Origin: Prinsepia uniflora
Taxonomy: Eukaryota; Streptophyta; Magnoliopsida; Rosales; Rosaceae
Length of the DNA: 64,000 bases
Assembly: GCA_032719365.1 (NCBI GenBank)
Contig: CM064871.1
Location: forward strand, 28,183,566-28,247,565
Reading direction: 5' to 3'
Positions 12,600 to 25,247 of this stretch are shown piece by piece. The notes beneath the pieces were generated by a model, which was given only the letters and a program-made list of their open reading frames with translations, was not told the DNA's origin and did not search any database. Position 1 is the first letter of the stretch. Each line of letters starts with the position of its first letter. The position numbers and the translations under genes are program-made.

Positions 12600-15500
12600 T
12601 GATAGGACCCACCCCAATTATCGACTCGATAATTGGGAAGAATCCTGCTCTCGTCTGACAACCGAACACAAATGACCAAAATAACCAGAATAATTACATC
12701 ACATACATTGTCAGACCAGGGAGAACATACGATACAACCAACTGTACAACAAGTCAACAGTATCACGGAGCATAGTTACAAACGAGATAAGGATAAAACC
12801 CTACTCTATGAACTAACTACGCCGTAATGGGAAAAATTTATGCCTCTGCCTCTGCCTCGACATTAGCCCCCAAAACTTGTACTACGACCTGGAGGGTATT
12901 AAAACAGAAAAGTGTGAGTGGACTAAAACAAATGGTTCTGGAAAACAGTTTTAATGAAATCGGGGTTCGCCCTCCAGTTTCAAAACACGCATGCATAACT
13001 AAGTATCCGAAAAACACTTATATGAACCGTATGGAAACCGTTACAGTAGATAACTATAAAACCATGTAAAACCGAATGTAACATCAACGAATCAAATCTG
13101 CTGGATCCATCCGAGTCTTTAAACTCATATATCAGGCCTTCCTGGGATATCAACGAGTCTTTAAACTCAAAACATAATCAATAGGCCTCGGGGAACATCA
13201 CAGTAACCGAGTCTTTAAACTCAACATGTCTCAATCAAGGGCTCTCCCCCGTCATCAATTAACCGGGCCATTAAACCCAAACCAGATCCAGCAATCGTAT
13301 TGGGTATTTAAACCCAAAATCATGTGTAAATCATAACAAATCCAGGATCCATCGTGATTCAAATTCCAAAATCGATTTGAAATCACATTTTATCAAAATA
13401 GGACTTATGTCCGAATTTCACGTTCAAGTCCCGAATCTTACTCACAAATCATAATCAAATCATCATTAAAACATGATATGCAAAAATCATATAAAATCAC
13501 TCATCAAACCATCATCAAAGCACAGGAGAAACCATAGTCTCGAAATACGTAAAATGCGATAAATCACATCAAAAAATGTACAATCACGTAAAACAGGAAT
13601 GTCATAATAATAAACATAAACTCATATATAGAAACATAAAACAAGTGAGTAAAAACAGTTATGCATGCTCGGTAGGAAATCAAAAGTCCACTCACGAAGT
13701 TCGAATGCGTGAATCTTGTCCCGTACGCTCCTCGGCTGCCTCAGGAATGTTCTGGCCTGTCAAAGATCACAATTTGGATCACAAACACTTTCACTAAGCT
13801 TACAATAATTTCCCTAATTTTTTCGGGATTTTTCAACATAATTAAATTAAAATCTTAAACCTTCGAACTCTCCAAACTATCCCGAACAACGTCGGATCGA
13901 CTCGAAACTTATCTCAAAATGTTCGTTACATTGAAAAGGTCAAATCACATGTTGACTGTGACCGGAGATATTGCCTCACGCGCCCTCACACGCCGCCCAA
14001 AGTGGCTGCGCATGGAAGCCTCGCGCTCTGCACAGTAACATTACAGTGTCGTCATCCTTACCCGTTTTCCTGCTAAACGGGTTACAGACCCGCGACATAA
14101 GCCAGTTCAAACTCCTTCAATTCCAATTTAATTCTTTCAATTCTTCCACCGAAATCCTTCCATTCTATCCTAATTTAAGTTCTCCATTACTAATTACACA
14201 CATCAAGCTTTTAATCCATCATTTCTCTCATGATCAAACAAACGGTTTTAACTTTCGAATCTCACTCAAATCGACTTAGTTTCCTAATTAATTGATACAG
14301 AAGCATATTAAGACTTAAATGAATGTTCTACAATAACCAATTGCACAAATCCTTACCTATAGGTAGTCGTACTCAAACTCGAATTTTTCCAGAATCTGGA
14401 ACATCAGTTCTTGGCCAAACCACGCTCAACTTCCTTCGATTTTTGTGGGGTTGAAGTCGAAATGAATACAGAAGACTGTTTTTAATCTCTGTTTAGCTCA
14501 TTTCCGCTCACAAATCAAAATCAAATTTTCCCTCCATTTTCCCAGTTTTTCCCGATTTTGGTTTTCTCTCTGGTTTCTCGGTTTTTCCCCTTAAATTGAT
14601 CTCTCAATTGACTTCTAACTTCTCTGTTTTCAATCCGTCCTTCACAGCAACCTAAGGGAATCTATCAGTAGTCCCTCTGTGTCTCTGTTTCTCGCATTTG
14701 ACCCCAAAAAATACAAAACTGACCCCCGTGTTCTATTCTTCCACAACACTACACCCACACACACTTAGTTTAAGTTTCCCACAGCATACACACTTTCTTT
14801 TGTGCCACTAATCCATCCTTCTTAGTGAAAATTGTCACTTAAGTAGTTACACAATTCACTTAATGACAGGACCCATCCCAATCCCCCCGGGATTAGTGCG
14901 GGATGACCCTGCTCCCGTCTGACACGAAGTGTCAGACAAGGGATATTTCCGACCTTTGCCCTCCCGGGCTATCAGAGTACGCCAGGATCCGGAGGAGGCA
15001 TGTGATATCTCGATCTCTGCTACAGTCCACATCCGCTGTCAACCTGAAGGGTATTAAAAACAGAAAGACTGTGAGTGGACAAAAATAAAGAATTTATAAA
15101 AACATTTCCATAAGAAGACCTTTATACCCTCCACTAAAAAGCATGCATGCATAGTAAAACCATTTATCCAATAATATATGTTAAAACATCCATAAATAGG
15201 GTCACAACCCCAAGTTCCGTAAATACAAGTCTCACGGGCTCCTGTCAAAAACCAATTTACAGAAAACCAGAACATAGTAAGCATATGTGGGATCTCAGCC
15301 CAAATCCATTTATCATCATAAAACACAGTTTTCCCAAACCAATTGAAACCATGTTTATCCAATATATTCATATCCAGAACCTGTCACGGTAAAATAAAGC
15401 TACATGTGTGCTAACCGGGGTCTCAAACCCAAGTCTCTCCAGGGTCCACCCAGGTCAATGTCCGTAGATCAATGACCCTCCTTGGAGGTAACGAACCATG

Positions 15501-18135
15501 CCCATCCTGAGAGTAAGGAACCCAACTGGGGGGCGACTCCACTCAGTCAGTGCTCCGTGACTACTCCGGGGTCCACCCAGGCCAACGACCCTCCCCGGAG
15601 GAGACAATCATATATATAGGATGGAATATGAAAAACCTTTTGAAATCATTCTTTAAACTTTTTCAGGATTCATGCCCGGCCCCCATAAGCCGTCATGAAC
15701 CATAAAATCCTTTCATGGGTTCATGCCGGTTCCCATAAACCGTCATGACCCGTAAATCCATTTCAGGGGTTCATGCCGGTTCCCATAAACCGTCATGACC
15801 CGTAAAAACCATTTGTAACACATAGCTGGGCACTAGGCCCGAATTCACATAGAAACTGGACCCCCGGTCCGAATCGTAAACCAATTGGGCCTCCGGCCCG
15901 ATTCCGTAAATCAAATGGACCTCAAGTCCGAGAATTACCTTTTCAAATCCAAAATCATTTCATTAAATTATTTCCAAGACCATAAGAATGGACAATCGGA
16001 GTAAAACCGAAAAACCTCGATTTACGTGCAAGCACGTAAATCGCCTCGAAATACGTGAAACCATATAATTCACAAATATCCAAATCAACATTATCAAATC
16101 AAATTCATTATCCTTTTGGAAATCCAAAACCATTTCATTTAGACCAATAAAGACCTACAGCCCCGTATAGGCACCGTATAGGGCCGAAACCTCGAAATAC
16201 GTGCCTATACGTAACCACACATCCAAATGCACTCATGGAAACACAAACAAGTATTTAAAACATATAATAAATATTTATGCATGCACCAATTTAGAAAACA
16301 AGGTCCACTCACAGACCGTCCGAAGCCGCGTCTCGATACGCGTGCCATACGGCTCCCCGAGCCGATCACCATCACCGGGACTTCCAAACCTGTCCAAATT
16401 AATTTAGAGGGTTACTAACTACTTATATAACCCCTCACTAAAGCCCCGTAATTTTCCCGTATTTTTAAATATTTTTAATCCCGAACCTAAACCTTCCGAT
16501 GCCCCGAAACATATCGAGACGGTGTCCGATCGACTCGAAACCAGTCCCAAAATGTTCGTTACATCGAATAGATGATTTCGTATGTTGAACACATCCCCAA
16601 AAACCCTAGCACGCGCCCACACGCGCCACTGGAAGTTGCCTGCGCGTGGGCCTCACGCGCCGCTACAGTGCCCGTCGTCCTCCTTCGATCGAACCGGTCC
16701 GACCGGGCCGGTCCGATTTTCTCTGCAATTCCGGTCCGCCTGGACCGGCGTGACCGGTCCAAGGCCCTACACTCTTCGTTTTTCGTCCGTTTTCTTCCAT
16801 TCCAATTCCTAAATTCCTATTTTAATGTTTCCTATCAATCCTAATGAACAAAACAACCTAAAACCGATTAAAACCCGTGAACCCAAAAATCCCCTCACGG
16901 TTCAATTTTTCGAAATCCTCCCCAGAGGTCCCTCAACGTTCAAACCTTCCCAAAACCTTCCTAATGGCTTCTTAACATCCTAACTAATTCATTAAAACAA
17001 TCAAAAATGACCCATAACCACTAATATTGAAAATGAACAAAATCGGGTAAAACTGATTACCTCGATCTCCTCCTCCTCCGCCGTCCACGGCGGTGCGTCC
17101 TGGGCTGGCCACCAGCGTCCACCGGTCCATCCTCACTCTCTGGTCTCTCCTGTATGATCATTGGAAAGGGTTGAATGGGTTTGGGTGAGAAATGGGATCG
17201 GGTTCGGTTGGAGGAAAAATGGAAAAATGGATGCACGGTTGAATGGTTTGGTGCATGAGTGGGTGAGGTTGGCCAGTGGATGGGTGACAAGTGTCACTCA
17301 TCCATTGGGCCTCCATTAAATATCTGGGCCCACTAGAGACAAAACTGCACTTTTTGTCTCGTAAAACGTGCCATCGTGAATAGTAACCAGGAACTTCCGT
17401 GAACCGTAACTTCACCGTCGAACGTCCGAATTCGACGTGCCGCCTGTCTACGGATTCGTATCGTCCTTATCTACGTAACGGTCTTTGGCCCTCGGCCATC
17501 GGACCTCCCGGACAAAAAGTCAACTTTTGACCCCTTTTATCCAAAATTACCAAAATGCCCCTAAACTTCCGAACGTCATAACTTCCTCCTCGAACGTCGG
17601 AATTGAACGTGCCACCTGTCTATGAACTCGTGACGTCACGAACTACGTCAAGGTCATCGGTAAAAGTCCATTTGACTGCCCGATTGAAAAGTCAACGTTT
17701 TGCTACCACCAGGGGCAAAACGGTCATTTCGCATCGTTCGTCCGATCTCGCTCTACTAATCACGGATTAGCCTCACTAATCGTGATTAGTCACTAATCTA
17801 ATCATGAAATTTGGGACGGGTCGTTACACTTAACAATCCACTACGACTGTGTTCCAAATTGTACCATCTAAATAACCATTTTACCCTTCATTCACATAAT
17901 TACCAAAATGCCGTTCCTCGTTCTAGAATCATAACTTATTCGTCCGAGGTCCATTTTCAGCGTGCCGCCTGTCTACGGACTCCGGGCATCGAGACCTACC
18001 TAATGGTCCTCGAAGTTCGTAAAAAACACGTATCACATAAAAAGTCAACTTTGACCTCACTATTTACAAGGGTAAAAATGTCATTTCATTTATCATTTTA
18101 CAAATTTACATCCTTTGAGTTTCCGGGGCGTTACA
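12600..18135 (-). repeat. 3' LTR of element B, interrupted by solo LTR C1
   Basis: It reads TGATAGGACCC at the left edge and ends GGGGCGTTACA at 18135. Its parts 12600-14863 and 17834-18135 match 22714-25242; the intact counterpart shows the uninterrupted target at about 24931-24950. Confidence 0.92.
14864..17828 (-). mobile_element. Solo LTR C1 nested in B's 3' LTR
   Basis: This 2965-bp LTR has edges TGACAGGACCCATCCC and GGGACGGGTCGTTACA, with an exact 5-bp TSD CTTAA (14859-14863 and 17829-17833). No internal domain, primer site or polypurine tract adjoins it, so it is the product of LTR-LTR recombination. B's other LTR preserves the empty site (CACTTAACAATCC near 24936), confirming both the boundaries and the order of events. 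Confidence 0.95.
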
Positions 18136-18140
18136 ACCTC

Positions 18141-18150
18141 GCCCCCCCTT
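18141..18150 (-). promoter_or_regulatory. Polypurine tract of element B
   Basis: The plus strand reads GCCCCCCCTT five bases past the LTR edge, so the minus strand carries a purine run directly upstream of the 3' LTR. This is the plus-strand primer position of LTR retrotransposons. The equivalent in element A is at 31859-31869. Confidence 0.75.
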
Positions 18151-18171
18151 AAGAAATTTCGTCCCGAAATT

Positions 18172-21100
18172 TTAATGAAACAAGTATGGATACTGCTCTC
18201 GCTTCTGTCTCGGGTTCCCATGTGGCTTCCTCCACATTCTGATTTCTCCAGAGAACCTTTATTAGGGGAATGGTCTTCCGACGAAGCACCTTAACTTTTC
18301 GATCCAAAATCTGTACGGGCTATTCTTCAAAGCTTAAGTCTTCTCTGAGTTCAATGGGTTGTTCTCCTAGTACATGAGATGCATCATACACATACTTCCG
18401 TAGCATCGACACGTGGAATACATCGTGGACCTTAGAAAGTTCTGGAGGTAGTGCTAATCTGTATGCAACCTGGCCAATCCTCTCAACAATCTCGTATGGC
18501 CCGATGAAACGGGGGCTCAATTTCCCTCTCCTGCCAAACCGCACTATCCCTTTCCAAGGAGATAGCTTCAAAAATACCCAATCTCCGACAGCAAACTCAA
18601 GATCTCTAATCCGACGGTCCACATAGCTCTTTTGTCTATCTTGGGCTGCCTTGAGTCTATCTCTGATGAGTTTGACATTCTCTGTCATCAATTCCACCAA
18701 TTCGAATCTAGTCAATTTCCTTTCGCCCATGTCAGTCCAACATAAAGGGGTTCTGCACTGCCGTCCATACAAAGCTTCGTAAGGCACCATCCCAATACTC
18801 GCTTGGTAACTATTGTTATAAGCGAATTCCATCAAAGGTAAATGTGACTCCCAAGTACCTTGGAATTGCAAAACACTGGCTCTCATCATATCTTCCAAGG
18901 TTTGGATAGTCCGCTCCGACTGAGGGTGGAACGCTGTACTAAAATGTAATCTTGTCCCAAAAGCTTCCTGTAATCTCTGCCAAAATCTGGATGTAAATCG
19001 CGGATCTCAATCCGATACGATAGAGGCAGGAGTGCCGTGTAATCGTATAATCTCATTAACAAAAAATCTGGCATACTGTGTCATCTTCAAGTCTTCCCTT
19101 ACTGGTAAGAAATGCGCTGACTTGGTGAGTCTCTCCACAACTACCCAAACTCCATCGTGGCCTCTGGGTGTCCTAGGAAGTCCAATCACAAAATCCATCG
19201 TTATATGGTCCCATTTCCATTCTGGGATAGGAAGTGGTTGCAACGCTCCATAGGGTCTTTGCCTCTCAGCCTTTACCTACTAGCAAATCAAACACTTACC
19301 GACATACTCATCGATTTCCCGTTTCATACCTGGCCACCAATAATGTTCTCGAAGTGTACGGTACATTTTAGTTCCGCCAGGATGCATAGCGTACGCCGAA
19401 CTATGTGCTTCATCCAAAATCTGTTTCTTTAATGTGAAGTCTCCAGGCACATACAACCGTCCTTCCTTTAGTAAGGCTCCATCATCTATGATTGTATAAT
19501 CTTGCCGTTCTCCTGCTTCCACTTCGATCCGAAGAATACACGAGATAGGATCTTGGAATTAAGCATCAATGATCTGGTCAATTAGGATTGGCTGCACCTG
19601 GAAACTAGCTAGCAAGATACCTTGGCTATCATATCCCAAATTAACGTTAGTTTTACGGAGTTCAACCAATATAAGCAAATGGGTCATCCGTAGGTGTGCC
19701 ACAGAATGTGTTGATTTCCAACTCAAAGCATCAGCTACCACATTAGCTTTTCTAGGATGGTACTCAATCGTGCAATTATAATCCTTAATCAGCTCCAACC
19801 ATTGCCTTTGCCTCACATTTAATTCCTTCTGTGTGAACAAGTACTTCAGACTCTTATGATCAGTAAAGAGTCTACAGGTGGCACCATATAAGTGATGTCT
19901 CCAAATCCTTAGAGCATGTACCACTGCAGCTAGCTCTAAATCATGGGCAGGATAGTTGCGTTCATGTGACTTCAACTGGCGGGAGGCATAGGCAATCACT
20001 TTTCCATGTTGCATTAACACGCATCCCAATCCTTGTAAGGATGCATCGATGTACACTTCAAATTCCCCACTATCATCCGGAAGGGTCAATACAGGAGCGG
20101 ATGTCAACCTTTTCTTCAACTCCTGAAAACTTTGTTCGCAATCCTCATCCCAAACAAATATGACTCCCTTCCTCGTCAGTCGTGTCAATGGGGCAGCAAT
20201 GGTAGAAAATCCTTCTACAAACCGCCTGTAATAACCAGCTAACCCTAAGAAACTTCTAACCTCAGTGACTGTCTTTGGTTGTTCCCACTTTGCTACTGCT
20301 TCAATCTTTTGGGGATCTACACTGATTCCTTCAGTCGAAATCACATGTCCCAAGAAACTCACGCTGGTTAGCCAAAATTGACACTTACTAAGCTTTGCAT
20401 ACAACTGATTCTTCCTTAGGGTACCACACACCATCCTTAAGTGCTTTTCGTGCGCCTTCGCACTCTTTGAGTAGACTAAAATGCCATCAATGAATACAAT
20501 AACAAAGTGATCCAAGTATGACTGAAACACTCGGTTCATCAAATCCATAAATGTCGCTGGTGCGTTAGTTAACCCGAACGACATCACTAGGAACTCATAA
20601 TGAACATATCGGGTTCTAAAGGCTGTTTTGGGTACATCCTCTTCTTTAACCCGCAATTGATGATACCCAGAACGAAGATCGATCTTGGAAAAGTATTTAG
20701 CTTCGCTCAGCTGCTCAAACAGGTCATTGATCCGAGGCAGGGGGTATTTATTCCTAATTGTTACCTTATTTAGTTGCCTATAATTGATGCAGATCCTCAA
20801 GCTTCCATCCTTTATCCGAACAAACAAAACTGGAGCTCCCCACGGAGATACACTCGGTCGAATAAACCCCATATTGACCAACACTTGTAACTGCACCTTC
20901 AATTCCTTCAACTCAGCTGGCGCCATACGGTACGGAGTCTGAGAAATAGGTTGCGTACCTGGAACAAGATCAATGGTGAACTCAATGTCTCGGTGGGGTG
21001 GTAATCCCGACAAATCCTCCGGAAAGACGTCTGGGAACCCCCGCACTATCGGTATATCCTCCACTTTCAATGGTGTAGCACGTGTGTCCACCACGTGAGC

Positions 21101-22617
21101 CAAGTATCCCTGACACCCTTTCCTTAACAACTTACTTGCTTTCATAGCTGAAATCACCCCAATAGGAATTTCTCGTTGTATTCCCTGAAAGGTAGTTTCA
21201 GGTAACCATGGACTCTGAAAAGTTACCTTCTTATCGACACACTTGATAGAAGCATGATGTAATGTCAACCAATCTATCCCCAGAATAATATCAAAATCAT
21301 GCAAGTCCAGGAGTATCAGGTCAGCTACAAACCCAGCATCACCTACCATTACGGGACACTCTCTCAACACCTGGTTTACCACAAAAACCTCCCCTCTGGG
21401 CGTACTCACACCCATATCACAACTCAGTGTAGACACCTCTCTATCCTCTAACAAACCACAACTCCGTGATATAAAAGAATGAGCAGCTCCGGGATCTATC
21501 AAAGCACATACATCATGACCAAGGATTGTAAGCGTACCTGTCACAACACCAGGTGCTGCCCAAGCCTCCTGCTGTGTAACCGCAAAAACTCGGGCCTATG
21601 GTTCTGATGCTCGCCCATGACCCCTTTGTCCACTGGTAGCTCCAGCACCTCCTCTAGTACTCGTTGTCCCAGAAACCGAAGCTGTACTCCGCCCCTGGCC
21701 CACTGCACCCCGACCTGTGCCACCACCCTGTAATAAAGATGGACACTCTCTCCAGTAGTGGCCCCGCTCTACACAGAAGAAACAGATAACACTAGGAACA
21801 TCTCGAGTAAATCCACCACTTTGTCTTCCTGTGGAAGCAACTGAGGCCGCACTAGCATGTGGAGGCGGTTGTGCTCTGGGTCCTCTGAATCCGGAACTCT
21901 GAAAACTGTCAGGCCTACCAAATCAGTCACTGCCCGCGGACGAAGCTCCACTGTAACAGCCACTTTTCAGAGCTCTCTGACTCGACGATCCAGGAAATGA
22001 ATGTTCTCAATGTTGCCCACCACCTGAGAACTGTGGACGTGTTAGTAAACTAGCCTCCACCCGTACTGCATCATCAGATAACTCTCTGAGGGTAAAAGAG
22101 CCAGCCGTCATAATGGCACGTATTTCACCTCGTAGGCCAAGGTCAAACCTACGACATTTCTCAGCTTTAATAGACACAAAGGTAGGAGAAAAACGGGCTA
22201 GCATCTGAAACTTCTACTCGTACTCTGTTACAGACATGCTCCCCTATCGAAGTTGCAGAAATTCTGTCTCCTTAGCATCGCGGAATGAACGGGGATAGTA
22301 TTGATCAAGGAACCGCTCACAAAAGGTCTCCCAAGTCACTGCGTGAGCATCCCAACCTGATAACTCCAAGGTATACCACCACTGATAAGCGACCCCATCT
22401 AGCAAAAAGGTGGCCAACACCACTCGCTCCTCAGGAGGACATCGCATTACAGAAAAAATCCGCTCAAACCGAGTAATCCAATGGTGGGCTTCCTCAGGAT
22501 CTGCCCCACCGTTAAATACCGTAGCCCTAAGGCGCTGGGCTCGCTCGATCGTGGCCCTCTCGGCATCACTAACACCGCCTTCTACAGGTCGTGGAGGGGT
22601 TCACGTCGCGGAGGCAT
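18172..22617 (-). pseudogene. Broken gag-pol of element B (Tekay/Del-like)
   Basis: The start is chosen at the Met of an MPPRRE-type N-terminus, as in element A. Recognisable parts in order: gag core (WWYTLELSGWDAH, about 22390-22310), protease with DPGAAHSF (about 21500), RT, RNase H (YIDASLQGLG, then DHKSLKYL), integrase zinc finger (DEAHSSAYAMHPGG, then CLIC) and integrase core, then a chromodomain-like end (KVLWRN...EEATWEPE). The longest surviving frame is 19559-21544 (protease to RNase H). Breaks include stops near 22244, 22214, 19559, a double stop after the CLIC motif (about 19277-19282), one near 19005, one at 18320, and a shift close to the end. The RT motif reads FIDG instead of FIDD, so the second catalytic Asp is lost. 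The copy cannot be functional. Confidence 0.9.
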
Positions 22618-22699
22618 GGCCGATTGTTCTCTGAAAGAGGCATAAGTTAGTACAACAACCTAGGCACATCCAAGTGCCAGACATAAACAGTAAACCTAT

Positions 22700-22711
22700 G
22701 CTCTGATACCA
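22700..22711 (-). promoter_or_regulatory. Primer-binding site of element B
   Basis: The minus strand reads TGGTATCAGAGC two bases inside the 5' LTR, complementary to the 3' end of initiator-Met tRNA, the usual primer of Tekay/Del chromoviruses. Confidence 0.88.
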
Positions 22712-22713
22712 AT

Positions 22714-25242
22714 TGACAGGACCCACTCCAATTATCGGCTCGATAATCAGGAAGAATCCTGCTCCCGTCTGACAACCGAACACAAATGACCAAAATAACT
22801 AGAATAATTACATCACATACATTGTCAGACCAGGGAGAACATACGATACAACCAACTGTACAACAAGTCAACAGTATCACAGAGCATAGTTACAAACGAG
22901 ATAAGGATAAAACAATACTTTATGAACTAACGACACCGCAACGGGAAACATTTATGCCTCTGCCTCTGCCTCGGCATTAGCCCCCAAAAAATGTACCACG
23001 ACTTGGAAGGTATTAAGACAGAAAAGTGTGAGTGGACTAAAACAAATGGTTCTAGAAAACAGTTTTAATGAAATCGAGGTTCGCCCTCCAGTTTCAAAAC
23101 ACGCAAGCATAACTAAGTATCCGAAAAACACTTATATGAATCGTATAGAAACCGTTACAGAAGATAACTATAAACCATGTAAAATCGAATGTAACATCAA
23201 CAAATCAAATCTGCTGGATCCATCCGAGTCTTTAAACTCATATATCATGCCTTCCCGGGATATCAACGAATCTTTAAACTCAAAACATAATCAATAGGCC
23301 TCGGGGGACATCGCAGTAATCGAGTCTTTAAACTTAACATGTCTCAATCAAGGGCCCTCCCCGTCATCAATTAACCGGGTCCTTAAACCCAAAACAAGAT
23401 CCAGCTATCGTACCAGGCCTTTAAACCCAAAATCACGTGTAAATTATAACAAATCCAGGATCCATCGTGATCCAAATTCCAAAACCGATTTGAAATCACG
23501 TTTTATCAAAATAGGACTTATGTCCGAATTTCACGTTCAAATCCCGAATCTTACTCACAAATCATAATCAAATCATCATTAAAACGTGACATGCGCATAT
23601 CATATAAAATCACTCATCAAACCATCATCAAAGCACAGAAGAAACCATAGTCTCGAAATACGTAAAATGCGATAAATCACATCAAAAAACGTGCAATCAC
23701 GTAAAGCAGGAATGTCATACTTATAAACATAAACTCATATATAGAAACATAAAACAAGTGAGTAAAAACAGTTATCCATGCTCGGTTGGAAATCAAAAGT
23801 CCACTCACGAAGTTCGAACGAGTCAATCGCGTCCCGTACGCTCCTCGGCTGCCTCATGAATGTTCTGGCCTGTGAAAGATCACAATTTGGGTCACAAACA
23901 CTTTCACTAAGCTTACAATAATTTCCCTAATTTTTTTGGGATTTTTCAACATAATTAAATTAAAATCTTAAACCTTCGAACTCTCCAAACTATCCCGAAC
24001 GACGTCCGATCGACTCGAAACTTATCTCAAAATGTTCGTTACATTGAAAGGATCAAATCAAATGTTGACGGTCACCGGAGATATTGCCTCACCCGCCCTC
24101 ACGCGCCGCCCAAAGTGGCTGAGCGTGAAAGCCACACGCCCTGCACAGTAACGCTACAGTGTCGTCGTCCTTACCCGTTTTTCTGCTAAACGGGTTACGG
24201 ACCCTCGACACGACCCGGTTCAAACTCCTTCAATTCCAACTTAATTCTTTCAACTCTTCCACCGAAATCCTTCCATTCTATCCTAATTTAAGTTCTCCAT
24301 TACTAATTACACACATCAAGCTTGTAATCCATCATTTCTCTCATAATCAAACAAACGGTTTTAACTTTCGAATCTCACTCAAATCGACTTAGGTTCCTAA
24401 TTAATTGATATAGAAGCATATTAAGACTTAAATGAACGTTCTACAATAACCAATTGCACAAATCCTTACCTGTAGGTAGTCGTACTCAAACTCGAATTTT
24501 TCCAGAATCTGGAACTTCAGTTCTTGGCCAAACACGCTCAACTTCCTTCGATTTTTGTGGGGTTGAAGTCGAAATGAGTCCAGAAGACTGTTTTTAATCT
24601 CTGTTTAGATCCTCTCCACTCACAAATCAAACTCGAATTTTCCCTCGATTTTCCCAGTTTTTCCCGATTTTGGTTTTCTCTCTGGTTTGTCGGTTTTTCC
24701 TCTCAAATTGATCTCTCAACTGACTTCTAACTTCTCTGTTTTCAATCCGTCCTTCACAGCAACCTAAGGGAATCTATTAGTCCCTCTGTGTCTCTATTAG
24801 CAACCTAAGGGAATCTTCCACAACACTACACCCACACACACTTAGTTTAAGTTTCCCACTGCATACACACTTTCTTTTGTGCCACTAATCCATCCTTCTT
24901 AGTGAAAATTGTCACTTAAGTAGTTACACAATTCACTTAACAATCCACTACGACTGTGTTCCAAATTGTACCATCTAAATTACCATTTTACCCTTCCTTC
25001 ACATAATTACCAAAATGCCGTTCCTCGTTCTAGAATCATAACTTATTTGTCCGAGGTCCGTTTTCAGCGTGCCGCGTATCTACGGGCTCCGGGCATTGAG
25101 ACCTACCTAATAGTCCTCGAAGTTCATGAAAAACACATATCACGTAAAAAGTCAACTTTGACCTCATTATTTACAAGGGTAAAAACGTCATTTCATTTAT
25201 CATTTTACAAATTTACATCCTTTGAGTTTCTGGGGCGTTACA
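22714..25242 (-). repeat. 5' LTR of element B
   Basis: 2529 bp, left edge TGACAGGACCC, right edge GGGGCGTTACA. Compared with the other LTR it carries many substitutions and a rearranged stretch near 24775-24820. It contains clusters of the dyad motif GAGTCTTTAAACTC (about 23226-23420). Confidence 0.93.
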
Positions 25243-25247
25243 CTTTT

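Larger units (their letters stand above)
12600..25242 (-). mobile_element. Element B: complete but dead Tekay/Del-like gypsy retrotransposon
   Basis: On the minus strand: 5' LTR 22714-25242 (2529 bp), primer-binding site 22700-22711 (TGGTATCAGAGC, initiator-Met tRNA), gag-pol remnant 22617-18172, polypurine tract about 18141-18150, 3' LTR 12600-18135 (about 2566 bp once the nested solo LTR is removed). A perfect TSD CTTTT flanks it (12595-12599 and 25243-25247). LTR edges read TGACAGGACCC and GGGGCGTTACA on the plus strand. Without the nested insertion it is about 9.67 kb. The coding region is broken by many stops and by a lost RT catalytic Asp. Confidence 0.93.
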
